DNA from: Gammaproteobacteria bacterium
GTDB lineage: Bacteria; Pseudomonadota; Gammaproteobacteria; Steroidobacterales; Rariloculaceae
DNA length: 64,000 nucleotides
Assembly: GCA_022819855.1 (NCBI GenBank)
Contig: JAJEGN010000016.1
Location: 46,941-110,940 of the forward strand
Reading direction: 5' to 3'
Of this stretch, positions 1-8,112 are shown in pieces (the stretch's first letter is position 1; the number at the start of each line of letters is the position of its first letter). Made by a program: the position numbers and the translations under genes. The notes below the pieces were generated by a model. The model worked only from the letters and a program-made list of their open reading frames with translations. It was not told where the DNA came from and ran no database searches.

Positions 1-2
1 AG

Positions 3-1823
3 GTCCAGGCATCCGCCGATGCCGATGACTCCTGGCTCGGCGGGCACATCATGGCGATGGCAGGGAGCACGATGCACGTTGCCGGCATCGAGCTGACTCG
101 CATGGGTCAGCATCTGACGCTGGCCCGGTATCCGATCCACTGGCATCTGAACGGCGACGTGACGGGGCAGTACATCAGGAACTCCGCAATTCACGATACC
201 TACAGCCGCTGCGTGACGGTGCACGGCACGGACAATCTGCTGGTCGAAAACAATGTCACGTACAACACCGTGGGACACTGCTTCTTCATGGAAGACGGCA
301 TCGAGACCGGCAACCGGTTTGTCCGCAACCTCGGCATCCAGACCAAGTGTCATCCGACCATGGAATGCGTGCCGACAAACCTTTTTCTGCCTCATCAGTC
401 CACTGAGGGCCAGGATTCCCCGCATGTCCTGATCCCTTCGGACAATACGGCCTCCACTTTCTGGATCACGAACCCCGACAACGTCTACCGCGACAATGTG
501 GCCGCGGGTTCCGACCAGGTCGGGTACTGGATGGCCTTTCCCACGCATCCGACAGGGGCGTTCGAAGGCACGGAGATCAGCGCCAGTACCTGGCCCGGAC
601 GCATGAGGCTCAGGGAGTTCAGCGGCAACGTCGCGCACTCCAATTTCGATGGCCTGATGCTCGACCGCGGCCCCCGGCCCGATGGCAGATTCGGTATCGC
701 CGGCCCCAATCTTGTCAGCCGCGCCGATCCGGCCGATGCGGACAGCGAGATCATCGTGGCTCACTTCGACGATTTCACCGGCTACAAGAACCGCAACGGC
801 GCCGTATGGGGACGCGGTGAGATGCACCTGTACACCAATCTGAAACTGGCCGACAACGCGGTCGGCTTCACTCATGCGGCGGGTATTGTGGGCGCCGCGC
901 CCTACACCTCACGGGTCGTCGACTCGCTGTTCGTCGGGGAGAGCGACAATATCGGCAACCCCACAACGCCCGCGGAAATCGCTTACGGCCGCAGCCTGCC
1001 GTCGGCAGCGCCGGATTTCCCGATCCGCGGCTACGAGTTCTACGATTTCCACCACGAAGTGGAAAATGTCACGTTCGTCAACTACGAGCCCAACGAGCTT
1101 CGCGATGCGGGCGCACTCTCCTACCTGTTGTTCACGAGCTTCGGCATGAGCACGTCGAACTGGGTCAAGGGCCTGACATTCGACAATGCCAAGCCCGTCA
1201 GCTTCCCGCCGCTGCAACGGCGCTGGGCGTCTGACTGGGGGCGCAGCGCCGCCTACAAGAGTGCGGCGTTCCATGACGTGGACGGCTCGGTCAGCGGCAC
1301 TCCCGGCGCCTACGTCGTCATCGACAACGGCATCGCGTCCCACGAAGACGCCTGCGACATCAGGCAATCCTGGAACGCTGCGATCTGCGAGGGGGACATG
1401 GGCCGCATGAGCATTGCCGGCAATTTCAGCGGCTTCCAGACCGGCCCGATCACCAATCCGATCATCCTGCAACGCAATGGCAGGCGGTTCGAATACACCG
1501 GGGGCAACACGATCGGCAGTGGCGCCGAGCTCAGGGTCGAAACAGCCAGGGAGTCGCTGTCGATTTCCCTGCAGGAAATGGACCTGGGTTCGTTCGTGAT
1601 TTTCGAACTTCCCGAATTCAACACCGCCGCCGAGGGCGTGGAACTGGGCAACCTGGATGCGCTGCGCGACGCCAGTGAGACCTCGTACTACAAGGATGGC
1701 GACACACTGTGGGTCAAGCTTGTGGTCGCGGATGCCGGCAGTGCATCTCTGACCACCGGCGGCCCCGGCGGTCCGGCCGGGGGCGGTCCGGCCAGTGGAA
1801 CAAGGATCACCGTCAGCAGGTAA
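3..1823 (+). CDS. Secreted beta-helix protein, CEMIP/TMEM2 (G8-type) family, 5'-truncated by window edge
   Basis: The reading frame is open from the window edge, so the N-terminus is missing. The listed ATG at 51 is internal. Just after the edge comes a GRYPIH-like stretch (ARYPIHWHLNGD), followed by repeated short strand/turn units such as NSAIHDT and NNVTYNT, which indicate a right-handed parallel beta-helix. The RYPIHxHxxGD pattern is what I recall from CEMIP/KIAA1199, TMEM2 and fibrocystin-type proteins, which carry an upstream G8 domain; some of these depolymerise hyaluronan. The C-terminus ends in a Gly/Pro-rich tail (GGPGGPAGGGP). The family placement is from memory of the motif. The substrate in this bacterium is unknown, and whether a G8 domain lies upstream cannot be seen. 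Confidence 0.72.
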   Translation, partial: VQASADADDSWLGGHIMAMAGSTMHVAGIELTRMGQHLTLARYPIHWHLNGDVTGQYIRNSAIHDTYSRCVTVHGTDNLLVENNVTYNTVGHCFFMEDGIETGNRFVRNLGIQTKCHPTMECVPTNLFLPHQSTEGQDSPHVLIPSDNTASTFWITNPDNVYRDNVAAGSDQVGYWMAFPTHPTGAFEGTEISASTWPGRMRLREFSGNVAHSNFDGLMLDRGPRPDGRFGIAGPNLVSRADPADADSEIIVAHFDDFTGYKNRNGAVWGRGEMHLYTNLKLADNAVGFTHAAGIVGAAPYTSRVVDSLFVGESDNIGNPTTPAEIAYGRSLPSAAPDFPIRGYEFYDFHHEVENVTFVNYEPNELRDAGALSYLLFTSFGMSTSNWVKGLTFDNAKPVSFPPLQRRWASDWGRSAAYKSAAFHDVDGSVSGTPGAYVVIDNGIASHEDACDIRQSWNAAICEGDMGRMSIAGNFSGFQTGPITNPIILQRNGRRFEYTGGNTIGSGAELRVETARESLSISLQEMDLGSFVIFELPEFNTAAEGVELGNLDALRDASETSYYKDGDTLWVKLVVADAGSASLTTGGPGGPAGGGPASGTRITVSR

Positions 1824-1846
1824 GTTCGGCGCCGCTGAATGACATG

Positions 1847-1870
1847 AAGCCCCGGCGCAAGCCGGGGCTT
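1847..1870. terminator. GC-rich hairpin downstream of the beta-helix gene
   Basis: A perfect 10-bp stem (AAGCCCCGGC / GCCGGGGCTT) closes a GCAA tetraloop 24 bases after the stop codon. There is only a short T tract, so it is a weak intrinsic terminator at best. Its symmetry would let it serve both this gene and the convergent rpsU transcript. Confidence 0.5.
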
Positions 1871-1986
1871 CGCAAAGCTGGTCGGTCCGGCCGGTACGGC
1901 GGCACTCTGCAGATCCGGCGGGCAGCCGTGCTGGTGTGGGACGTGGTCGTGGCGGGCCGGACGGGACGAAGCCCCGAACACCCGGA

Positions 1987-2202
1987 TCAGTACAGCCGCC
2001 TTCGCCTCGCGAGGCTCCTGGCGTTGCGCTTCATATGCCGCTTGACGGCCGCCGCCTTCTTGCGCTTGCGTTCCTGGGTGGGCTTTTCGTAGTAGTCTCG
2101 CCGGCGCAACTCTGCGAGAATGCCGGCCTTCTCACAGGAACGCTTGAAGCGGCGCAGCGCCGCATCGAAATTCTCGCTTTCTCTTATTCGGACGCTCGGC
2201 AT
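1987..2202 (-). CDS. rpsU: 30S ribosomal protein S21
   Basis: This is a 71-residue, highly basic protein beginning [20 protein letters not shown] and ending in an Arg-rich tail. That matches bS21, a late-assembling protein at the 30S platform that helps initiation. The ORF track starts upstream at 2490, inside antisense tsaD; the real start is the ATG at 2202, because the conserved protein begins there and has exactly the family length. It diverges from tsaD. The usual downstream neighbours dnaG and rpoD are absent, and a beta-helix surface protein lies there instead. A terminator-like hairpin sits just upstream of the start and may act as an attenuator. Confidence 0.96.
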   Translation of the reverse strand: MPSVRIRESENFDAALRRFKRSCEKAGILAELRRRDYYEKPTQERKRKKAAAVKRHMKRNARSLARRRRLY

Positions 2203-2227
2203 GGGTACTTCGAATCGGTCAAATCGC

Positions 2228-2251
2228 AAAAAACGCCGGCAAGGGCCGGCG
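2228..2251 (-). terminator. Terminator-like hairpin in the rpsU leader (possible attenuator)
   Basis: Read on the minus strand this is a perfect 7-bp stem (CGCCGGC / GCCGGCG) with a CCTT loop, followed directly by six T residues. That is the classic intrinsic terminator form. It lies about 26 bases upstream of the rpsU ATG and points toward rpsU, so it would stop transcription entering rpsU unless it is regulated or the promoter lies downstream of it. Confidence 0.6.
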
Positions 2252-2308
2252 GGGAACCCACGATGGTAGTCGCAAACCCGCGCGGCTGTAAAGCACGATG
2301 AAGTTGCG

Positions 2309-3337
2309 ATGAAAGTTCTCGGTATCGAGACGAGCTGCGACGAGACCGGCGTCGCGCTGTACGAGCACGGCCGCGGCATCGTCGCCGAGGCGCTGGCGAG
2401 CCAGGCGGCCGTGCATGCGCAGTTCGGCGGCGTCGTTCCGGAACTCGCGTCGCGCGACCACATCTCCAAGCTCGCACCCATGGTATGCACGGTGCTCGAC
2501 GACGCGAACTCGAGCCTTGAGGAACTCGATGCGATCGCCTACACGGCCGGTCCCGGGCTCATCGGCGCGCTCATGGTCGGTGGCGCGCTGGCGGAATCCC
2601 TCGCACTCGGTCTCGGCATTCCGGCGATCCCGGTGCATCACATGGAGGCGCATCTGCTCGCCTGCCTGCTGGAACGCGATCCGCCGGAGTTTCCGTTTCT
2701 CGCGCTGCTGGTCTCGGGCGGTCACACGCAACTCGTCGAAGTTCGCGAACTCGGCCGCTACCGCATCGTCGGCGAGACGCTCGACGACGCCGCGGGCGAG
2801 GCTTTCGACAAGGTGGCGCGGCTGTTGTCGCTGCCGTATCCGGGCGGTCCCGCGCTCGCTGCTCTCGCCGAAGACGGCGATGCCGAGCGTTACGCGTTTC
2901 CCCGTCCGCTCAAGGGCCGGGGGCTCGATTTCAGTTTCAGCGGACTGAAAACGGCGGTGCGCCTGGCGGTGGAGGCCGAGAGCCGCGAGCATGGCGGCAG
3001 TCTTCCCGATGCGGTCCGCGCCGACCTCGCCGCATCGTTTCAGGCTGCGGTCGTCGATTCCCTCGTGTCGAAATGCGGCCGGGCGCTCGATGAAACCGGG
3101 CTCGGCCGGCTCGTGATCGCCGGCGGCGTGGGCGCGAACCGCAATCTGCGTGCGACGCTGGCCGAACTCGGCGAGCAGGGCGGCGCGCAGGTCCGCTATC
3201 CGCGCCCGGCGCTTTGCACGGACAACGGTGCGATGGTCGCGTACGCTGGTGCGTGCCGCTACTCGGGCGGCACGGCTGCCGGACACCGTATAATTGCGCG
3301 CCCGCGCTGGCCGCTCGACGAACTGTCGCCGCCGTGA
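2309..3337 (+). CDS. tsaD: tRNA N6-adenosine threonylcarbamoyltransferase TsaD
   Basis: The 342-residue protein transfers the threonylcarbamoyl group to A37 of ANN-decoding tRNAs, acting in the cytoplasm with TsaB and TsaE. It begins [18 protein letters not shown], the canonical TsaD N-terminus of the ASKHA fold. It carries the metal-binding HMEAH motif near residue 113, the LVSGGHT segment, and the C-terminal [12 protein letters not shown] and RPRWPL motifs. Length is normal. It is divergent from rpsU and runs directly into folB, whose frame overlaps its stop codon. This tsaD/rpsU/folB neighbourhood is typical of gammaproteobacteria. Confidence 0.97.
   Translation: MKVLGIETSCDETGVALYEHGRGIVAEALASQAAVHAQFGGVVPELASRDHISKLAPMVCTVLDDANSSLEELDAIAYTAGPGLIGALMVGGALAESLALGLGIPAIPVHHMEAHLLACLLERDPPEFPFLALLVSGGHTQLVEVRELGRYRIVGETLDDAAGEAFDKVARLLSLPYPGGPALAALAEDGDAERYAFPRPLKGRGLDFSFSGLKTAVRLAVEAESREHGGSLPDAVRADLAASFQAAVVDSLVSKCGRALDETGLGRLVIAGGVGANRNLRATLAELGEQGGAQVRYPRPALCTDNGAMVAYAGACRYSGGTAAGHRIIARPRWPLDELSPP
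3289..3294 (+). promoter_or_regulatory. Candidate -10 element (TATAAT) for folB, inside the tsaD 3' end
   Basis: A consensus TATAAT followed by a GC-rich stretch (TGCGCGCCCGCG) lies 48 bases upstream of the folB ATG. No good -35 hexamer is visible at 16-18 bp. The same arrangement occurs before three other genes in the window, which is the main reason to list it. Confidence 0.3.
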
Positions 3338-3342
3338 GCGTG

Positions 3343-3732
3343 ATGCCGTTTTCGGGCCGGGACATCGACTTGGACAGAATCTTTTTCAGGGACATTCGGG
3401 TCGAGGCAGTCGTCGGCATCTGGGAGTGGGAGCGCCGAATCACGCAGACCGTGAGCATCGACCTGGAGTTTTCCACCGACGTTCGCAAGGCGGCCGAAAA
3501 CGACTCGATCGAGGACACGCTCGACTACAAGCGCGTGGCCAAACGGGTGATCGAGTACGTCGGCAACACCAGGTTTCGGCTCGTCGAATCGCTTGCCGAC
3601 TCGCTCGCCGCGCTCGTCATCCGGGAATTCGGCGTCTCCCGGGTGCAGGTGTCGGTCGCGAAACCGGGAGCCGTTGAAGGCTCGCGCGAGGTCGGCGTCA
3701 TCATCTCCCGGACTGCGGACGACTACGACTGA
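3343..3732 (+). CDS. folB: Dihydroneopterin aldolase
   Basis: FolB converts 7,8-dihydroneopterin to 6-hydroxymethyl-dihydropterin in folate synthesis and acts as a cytoplasmic oligomer. The sequence LDRIFFRDIRVEAVVGIWEWER matches the FolB N-terminus (E. coli has MDIVFIEQLSVITTIGVYDWE). The downstream LVESLADSLAALV, VSVAKPGAV and REVGVIISR segments match its active-site region. The ORF track begins inside tsaD and is too long. I chose the ATG at 3343 (129 residues), but a TTG at 3370 would give the usual length of about 120 residues and could be the true start. It is convergent with a pteridine-reductase-like SDR, so two pterin genes sit together. Confidence 0.93.
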   Translation: MPFSGRDIDLDRIFFRDIRVEAVVGIWEWERRITQTVSIDLEFSTDVRKAAENDSIEDTLDYKRVAKRVIEYVGNTRFRLVESLADSLAALVIREFGVSRVQVSVAKPGAVEGSREVGVIISRTADDYD

Positions 3733-3812
3733 CGCCGTCCCGGCCGGCCGAGGCGGACCGACGTGTCGCCGGCCGGCAGCAACAGGGCTCTTGCCGCGGC
3801 CTACGAGAGCCC

Positions 3813-4574
3813 TTACCAGCCGACGCTGCGGCCGCCGTCCACGGCGATGATCTGACCCGTAACGTAGGGCGCGTCGCGGACGAGAAAGAGCACCGCGGAC
3901 GCGATATCTTCGGGTTCCCCCTGGCGGCGCATGGGGATCTGGCGAATGATGCTGTCGCGAACGCGCTCTTCGAGGCCGCCTTCCGGCCACAGAATCGCTC
4001 CAGGCGACACGCCGTTGACGCGGATGTCGGGGCCGAGATCCTTGGCCAGCGACCGCGTCAGCATCGCGAGGCCCGCTTTCGCCGCGCCGTAGATCGGGTG
4101 GTCCCTGAGCGGCCGTTGCGCATGCACATCGACGATGTTCACCACGACGCCGTTTGCGGCCTTCAGGTGCGGCAGCGCCGCCTGGCAGAGGAACAGCGGC
4201 GCCTTGAGGTTGCAGCCGATCAGGTCGTCCCACTGTTGTTCGCTGATCGATTCGAGCGGCGTCGCGTAGAAGCTCGACGCGTTGTTGACGAGCACATCGA
4301 GCCGGCCGGCGTGGGTGGTCACGGTTTCCACGAGCGCATCGCGCGCACTCGGGTCCAGGAGATCGGCGCCGACGGCGATGGCGGATCTCGGGCGCTTGCC
4401 GTTCAGCGTTGCAGCGAGCGCTTCGGCGGGTTCAGAGGAGCTGAAGTAATGGATCGCGACATTGGCCCCGGCGTCGTGCAACTGCTCGGCGATCGACGCG
4501 CCGATGCGTTTACCCGCTCCGGTCACGAGCGCCCATCGTCCTGCCAGGGACTTCGCTGTGTCCGCATCTGCCAA
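3813..4574 (-). CDS. Pteridine reductase-like short-chain dehydrogenase
   Basis: This 253-residue Rossmann SDR has a TGAGKRIG cofactor loop; the Arg-Ile-Gly ending is characteristic of PTR1/FolM-type pteridine reductases using NADPH. It also has NNAS in place of NNAG, a YGAAK catalytic Tyr-Lys pair and a C-terminal VTGQIIAVDGGRSVGW. Known family members reduce dihydrobiopterin or dihydrofolate. The location next to folB supports a pterin or folate role, for example FolM-like dihydromonapterin reductase. A generic 3-oxoacyl-ACP-reductase-like activity is the alternative. It faces folB tail to tail and diverges from the MidA-family gene. Confidence 0.85.
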   Translation of the reverse strand: MADADTAKSLAGRWALVTGAGKRIGASIAEQLHDAGANVAIHYFSSSEPAEALAATLNGKRPRSAIAVGADLLDPSARDALVETVTTHAGRLDVLVNNASSFYATPLESISEQQWDDLIGCNLKAPLFLCQAALPHLKAANGVVVNIVDVHAQRPLRDHPIYGAAKAGLAMLTRSLAKDLGPDIRVNGVSPGAILWPEGGLEERVRDSIIRQIPMRRQGEPEDIASAVLFLVRDAPYVTGQIIAVDGGRSVGW

Positions 4575-4636
4575 GGAACGCTCCAGCCTGCTCGAATCGG
4601 CGCCAAGGGTACACTATCCGTTCCTCATGGCCGCGC

Positions 4637-5899
4637 GTGCGCGCTACCTTGACTGTCCAAGCCCCCTCCGAGCCGAGTCGCGAAGCGCTGGCGCTGAGCC
4701 AGGCGCTGACGCAGCGGATCCGCAAGCGGATCGCGCGGGCGGGCGGCTGGATACGATTCGACCGCTACATGCAGTACGTGCTCAACGAACCGGGACTCGG
4801 TTACTACAGCGCGGGCAGCGCCAAGTTCGGCGCCGCGGGCGACTTCGTTACGGCGCCGACGCTCGGTCCGTTCCTGGCGCGCTCGATCGCAACGCAATTC
4901 CACGGCATGCTCGGGTCGATTGACGCCCCCGTGATCCTCGAGATCGGCGCCGGAGACGGTACGCTCGCGGCGCAGTTGCTCGACGCGCTGGATGCGCTTG
5001 ACGCCGTTGATGCGGGTAACGCGGCCGACAGGGATGCCGCGTTCGTCGGGAGTGCTGCGCTTGACGCAGGCGCCGCAGGCGCCATGGGTCACAGCGGCAA
5101 GGAACGCCGCGGCGCGCCCGTGCAATATCTGATCCTGGAGCCGAGCGCGGATCTGCGTTCCCGCCAGCGCGCCCGGCTTGCGCGCTTCGCTGACCGCGTC
5201 AGATGGTTGGAACGGCTTCCCGACCGTCCCGTCGAAGGGCTGATCCTTGCCAATGAGGTCGTCGACGCCTTGCCGGTCGTGCGCTTCGTCAAGCGCGCCG
5301 ACAACGTTGCGCCGCTCGGCGTGCGCCACGGGGGCGAAGGCTTCGAATGGGCGGAGAGGGGCCCGGACGCGGAGCTGAGTGCGGCCGTCGCGGCGCTTGA
5401 AGCGGCTCTGGGCGAGCCCCTGCCCGAAGGCTATCGCTCGGAAATCTGCCTCCTGCTTGGCGGCTGGATCGAGAGCCTCGCCGCCACGCTCGCACGCGGG
5501 GCGGTGCTGCTCGTGGACTACGGCGGCGTACGGCGCGAGTACTACCACCCGGAGCGACGCGACGGAACGCTGATCTGTCATCACCGGCACCGGGCGCACG
5601 ACGACCCCTTCCACCTTCCGGGTCTGCAGGATGTCAGCACCTGGGTCGACTTCAGCGCCTGTGCCGACGCGGCAGGCGACGCGGGCCTCGATGTCGCCGG
5701 CTTCACGACGCAGGGCCTGTTCCTCGCAGAGAGCGTCGCACGCTTTCCCGATGCAGCATCGCTCGACGCGCAAGCCGCGAGCGCCCTCAAGACGCTCGTC
5801 CTGCCCGGCGAAATGGGCGAGCGGTTCAGGCTGCTTCTCCTGACCCGGGGCATCCCGCGGCCCGGTCTGCCGGGCCGGGATTTGCGCAGCCGGCTTTGA
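4637..5899 (+). CDS. SAM-dependent methyltransferase, MidA/NDUFAF7 (DUF185) family
   Basis: The 420-residue protein has the family hallmarks FDRYMQYVLNEPGLGYYS near the N-terminus, a GDFVTAPTLGPFLARSIA segment and the SAM-binding VILEIGAGDGTLA. Eukaryotic NDUFAF7 symmetrically dimethylates an arginine of complex I NDUFS2, while the bacterial substrate is not established. The start is GTG at 4637, since no in-frame ATG lies near. An unusual feature is a low-complexity Asp/Ala/Leu insert (DALDALDAVDAG) right after the SAM motif, about 40 residues long, probably an exposed loop. The gene is followed 32 bases later by uppP. Confidence 0.88.
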   Translation: MRATLTVQAPSEPSREALALSQALTQRIRKRIARAGGWIRFDRYMQYVLNEPGLGYYSAGSAKFGAAGDFVTAPTLGPFLARSIATQFHGMLGSIDAPVILEIGAGDGTLAAQLLDALDALDAVDAGNAADRDAAFVGSAALDAGAAGAMGHSGKERRGAPVQYLILEPSADLRSRQRARLARFADRVRWLERLPDRPVEGLILANEVVDALPVVRFVKRADNVAPLGVRHGGEGFEWAERGPDAELSAAVAALEAALGEPLPEGYRSEICLLLGGWIESLAATLARGAVLLVDYGGVRREYYHPERRDGTLICHHRHRAHDDPFHLPGLQDVSTWVDFSACADAAGDAGLDVAGFTTQGLFLAESVARFPDAASLDAQAASALKTLVLPGEMGERFRLLLLTRGIPRPGLPGRDLRSRL

Positions 5900-5931
5900 T
5901 GCGATACTCAGGCTAAATCCGGAGGGTTCGA

Positions 5932-6711
5932 GTGGATCTTGCGCAAGCCGTCGTCCTGGCCCTGATTCAGGGGATCACCGAGTTTCTGCCGATCTCGAGC
6001 TCCGGCCATCTGATCCTGGTACCGGAACTCGTCGGCTGGCCGGACCAGGGCCTCGGTTTCGACATCGCCGTGCATCTCGGCACGCTGGCGGCGGTCATCG
6101 TCTACTTCCGCCGCGACCTCCTGGCGATGGCGACGGCGCTGCTCGAGCCGCGGCGGCCGGAGTTCCGGCTCGCGGTCTGCATCGTCGTTGCATCGGTTCC
6201 GCTTGGCGTCGCGGGACTGTTGTTTTCCGATCAGGTCGAGGGCGCGCTGCGCTCGCCGGGCGTCATCGCCGCGAGCACCGCGGGATTCGGCGTCCTGCTC
6301 TGGCTTGGCGACCGGCTTGGCCGGGGCCGACGGTCGGAAACCGCGCTCGGCTGGCGCGATGTCGCCGCGATCGGGTTCGGCCAGGCGCTGGCGCTGATTC
6401 CCGGCACGTCGCGTTCCGGCATCACGATGACCGTCGCGCTCGCGATGGGATTGAGTCGGCAGGCCGCGGGGCGGTTTTCCTTCCTGCTCGCCATCCCGGC
6501 GATCGCGATGGCGGCGCTCTGGCAATTCATGCAGTTCATGTCGAGCCCCGAACCCGTCGCGTGGTCTGCGCTGGCGCTCGCGGCCGCGGTCGCCGCGGCA
6601 GTGGCCTTCGCCACGATCGCGGTGTTCCTGAGCCTGATCGAGCGGATCGGCATGGCGCCGTTCGCGATCTACCGGGTGCTGCTTGGCGGCGCGCTCGTCT
6701 ACCTATTGTAG
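5932..6711 (+). CDS. uppP: Undecaprenyl-diphosphatase UppP/BacA
   Basis: This integral membrane phosphatase recycles undecaprenyl pyrophosphate to the monophosphate carrier for peptidoglycan and O-antigen synthesis. The 259-residue sequence has both signature segments: QGITEFLPISSSGHL near the N-terminus and the phosphatase loop GTSRSGITM around residue 160. Hydrophobic helices fill the rest. The start is GTG at 5932, with a strong GGAGG Shine-Dalgarno eight bases upstream. Loss of function in other bacteria gives bacitracin sensitivity. The stop lies 6 bases from the convergent cca stop. Confidence 0.96.
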   Translation: MDLAQAVVLALIQGITEFLPISSSGHLILVPELVGWPDQGLGFDIAVHLGTLAAVIVYFRRDLLAMATALLEPRRPEFRLAVCIVVASVPLGVAGLLFSDQVEGALRSPGVIAASTAGFGVLLWLGDRLGRGRRSETALGWRDVAAIGFGQALALIPGTSRSGITMTVALAMGLSRQAAGRFSFLLAIPAIAMAALWQFMQFMSSPEPVAWSALALAAAVAAAVAFATIAVFLSLIERIGMAPFAIYRVLLGGALVYLL

Positions 6712-6717
6712 CGAACG

Positions 6718-7962
6718 CTATACCGTCCGCATTTCGCCCCGCTCCCCTCGCAACGCCTCCCGCACGGCATGTATGCGCCGGACGCGGATCGCCTCGCCCA
6801 GTTCTTCTCCGTCCAGGCCGTTGTCACGCAGCCCGTCCGCGCTGACCTCGCGGGCAGCGTCCAGTGCGCGCCGCAGCAGGTCGGCCTGAGGGTAGGGGCG
6901 CTCCTCCAGGCCGGCCCGGCCGCGCGCGTCGGCTTCGCAGGCGAGCAGGAACTTCTCGAAGCGGTCCGGACGGCGAAACGCGTCCACGTCGGTCAGGAGC
7001 CCGACGATCGTCCGGGGCCTGAGTTCGGCTGCCCTGTGGACGACGCCGTGGTGACGCGCCACGAGTTCGGCGAGCGCCTGGTAGCTGCGCGGGACGCGCA
7101 GGCGTGCGGCGAGGTCGCGGATGAGGCCGACCGAGCGTTCGCCATGGCCGCGATGCCCCGGCAGCATCCACTTCGGCGTCGTGGCCTTGCCGAGGTCGTG
7201 CGTGAGCACGGCGAAGCGGACCTCGCTGCTGTCGCTGAGCGATGCGCTGAGCGCCAGCGCCATCATGGTGTGAACGCCGGAATCGATCTCTGGGTGCCAG
7301 CGTTTCGGTTGCGGCACGCCGTACAGGTTCTCGATTTCCGGGAACACGCGTGCCAGCGCGCCGCACTCGCGCAGCACCTCGAAATAGACTTCCGGACGCC
7401 GTGTCTTGAGCGCCTTGAGCGTTTCCTGCCAGAGCCGTTCGGCCGGCAGCGTTTCGAGCTCGTCGGCCGCGACGATCTCGGTCATCGTCTGCATCGTTTC
7501 GGCAGCCACTTCGAACCCGAGGTCGTGAAAGCGCGCGGCGAAGCGCGCGGTGCGCAGCACCCGCAGCGGGTCTTCGCGAAAGGCGTCGGAGACGTGACGC
7601 AGTTGCCGGTCGGCGATGTCCTTGCGGCCGCCCCAGGGGTCGATGATGCGGCCGTCCGCATCCTTCGCCATCGCGTTGATGGTCAGGTCGCGCCGGGCGA
7701 GGTCCTGTTCGAGAGTCACGTCGGGCGACGCGTCGACCGCAAAGCCCGTATGCCCCGGCGCCACCTTGCGTTCGGTCCGGGCGAGCGCGTGCTCCTCGTT
7801 CGAGTCGGGATGCAGAAACACCGGAAAGTCGCGGCCAACCTGCCGAAAGCCCTGCTTGAGCAAGGCTTCGGCCGTGGCGCCGACGACGACCCAGTCGCAC
7901 TCGCCGGGCTCGATGTCGAGCAGTTCGTCGCGGACCGCGCCGCCGACCAGATAAACGTCCAT
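6718..7962 (-). CDS. cca: Multifunctional CCA-adding tRNA nucleotidyltransferase with HD domain
   Basis: The enzyme builds and repairs the 3' CCA of tRNAs. At 414 residues it is the long gammaproteobacterial type, with a class II nucleotidyltransferase head (MDVYLVGGAVRDELL) and a C-terminal HD phosphohydrolase domain (LTHDLGKATTP). The GRDFPVFLHP, ARTERK, RRDLTINAMA and EDPLRVLRTARFAAR motifs align with E. coli Cca. One small oddity is that the metal-binding segment reads ECDWVVVG where E. coli has DRDWVVVG, so the first acidic residue is Glu. The HD domain predicts phosphatase and 2',3'-cyclic phosphodiesterase activity. Confidence 0.97.
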   Translation of the reverse strand: MDVYLVGGAVRDELLDIEPGECDWVVVGATAEALLKQGFRQVGRDFPVFLHPDSNEEHALARTERKVAPGHTGFAVDASPDVTLEQDLARRDLTINAMAKDADGRIIDPWGGRKDIADRQLRHVSDAFREDPLRVLRTARFAARFHDLGFEVAAETMQTMTEIVAADELETLPAERLWQETLKALKTRRPEVYFEVLRECGALARVFPEIENLYGVPQPKRWHPEIDSGVHTMMALALSASLSDSSEVRFAVLTHDLGKATTPKWMLPGHRGHGERSVGLIRDLAARLRVPRSYQALAELVARHHGVVHRAAELRPRTIVGLLTDVDAFRRPDRFEKFLLACEADARGRAGLEERPYPQADLLRRALDAAREVSADGLRDNGLDGEELGEAIRVRRIHAVREALRGERGEMRTV

Positions 7963-8112
7963 ATCGTTACCTATACTAGGGCATCCCCGTAGCGCACAAG
8001 TCGCGTAGTCGGCCGCTCCGCACCAGCGCTGCTCTTCGACCTTGCGGAGTTCGCAAGAACACCGTCCCGGCCCGCAGGAAGGCCAGGCCTTCCACCGTGA
8101 TAAGGTTCGACG

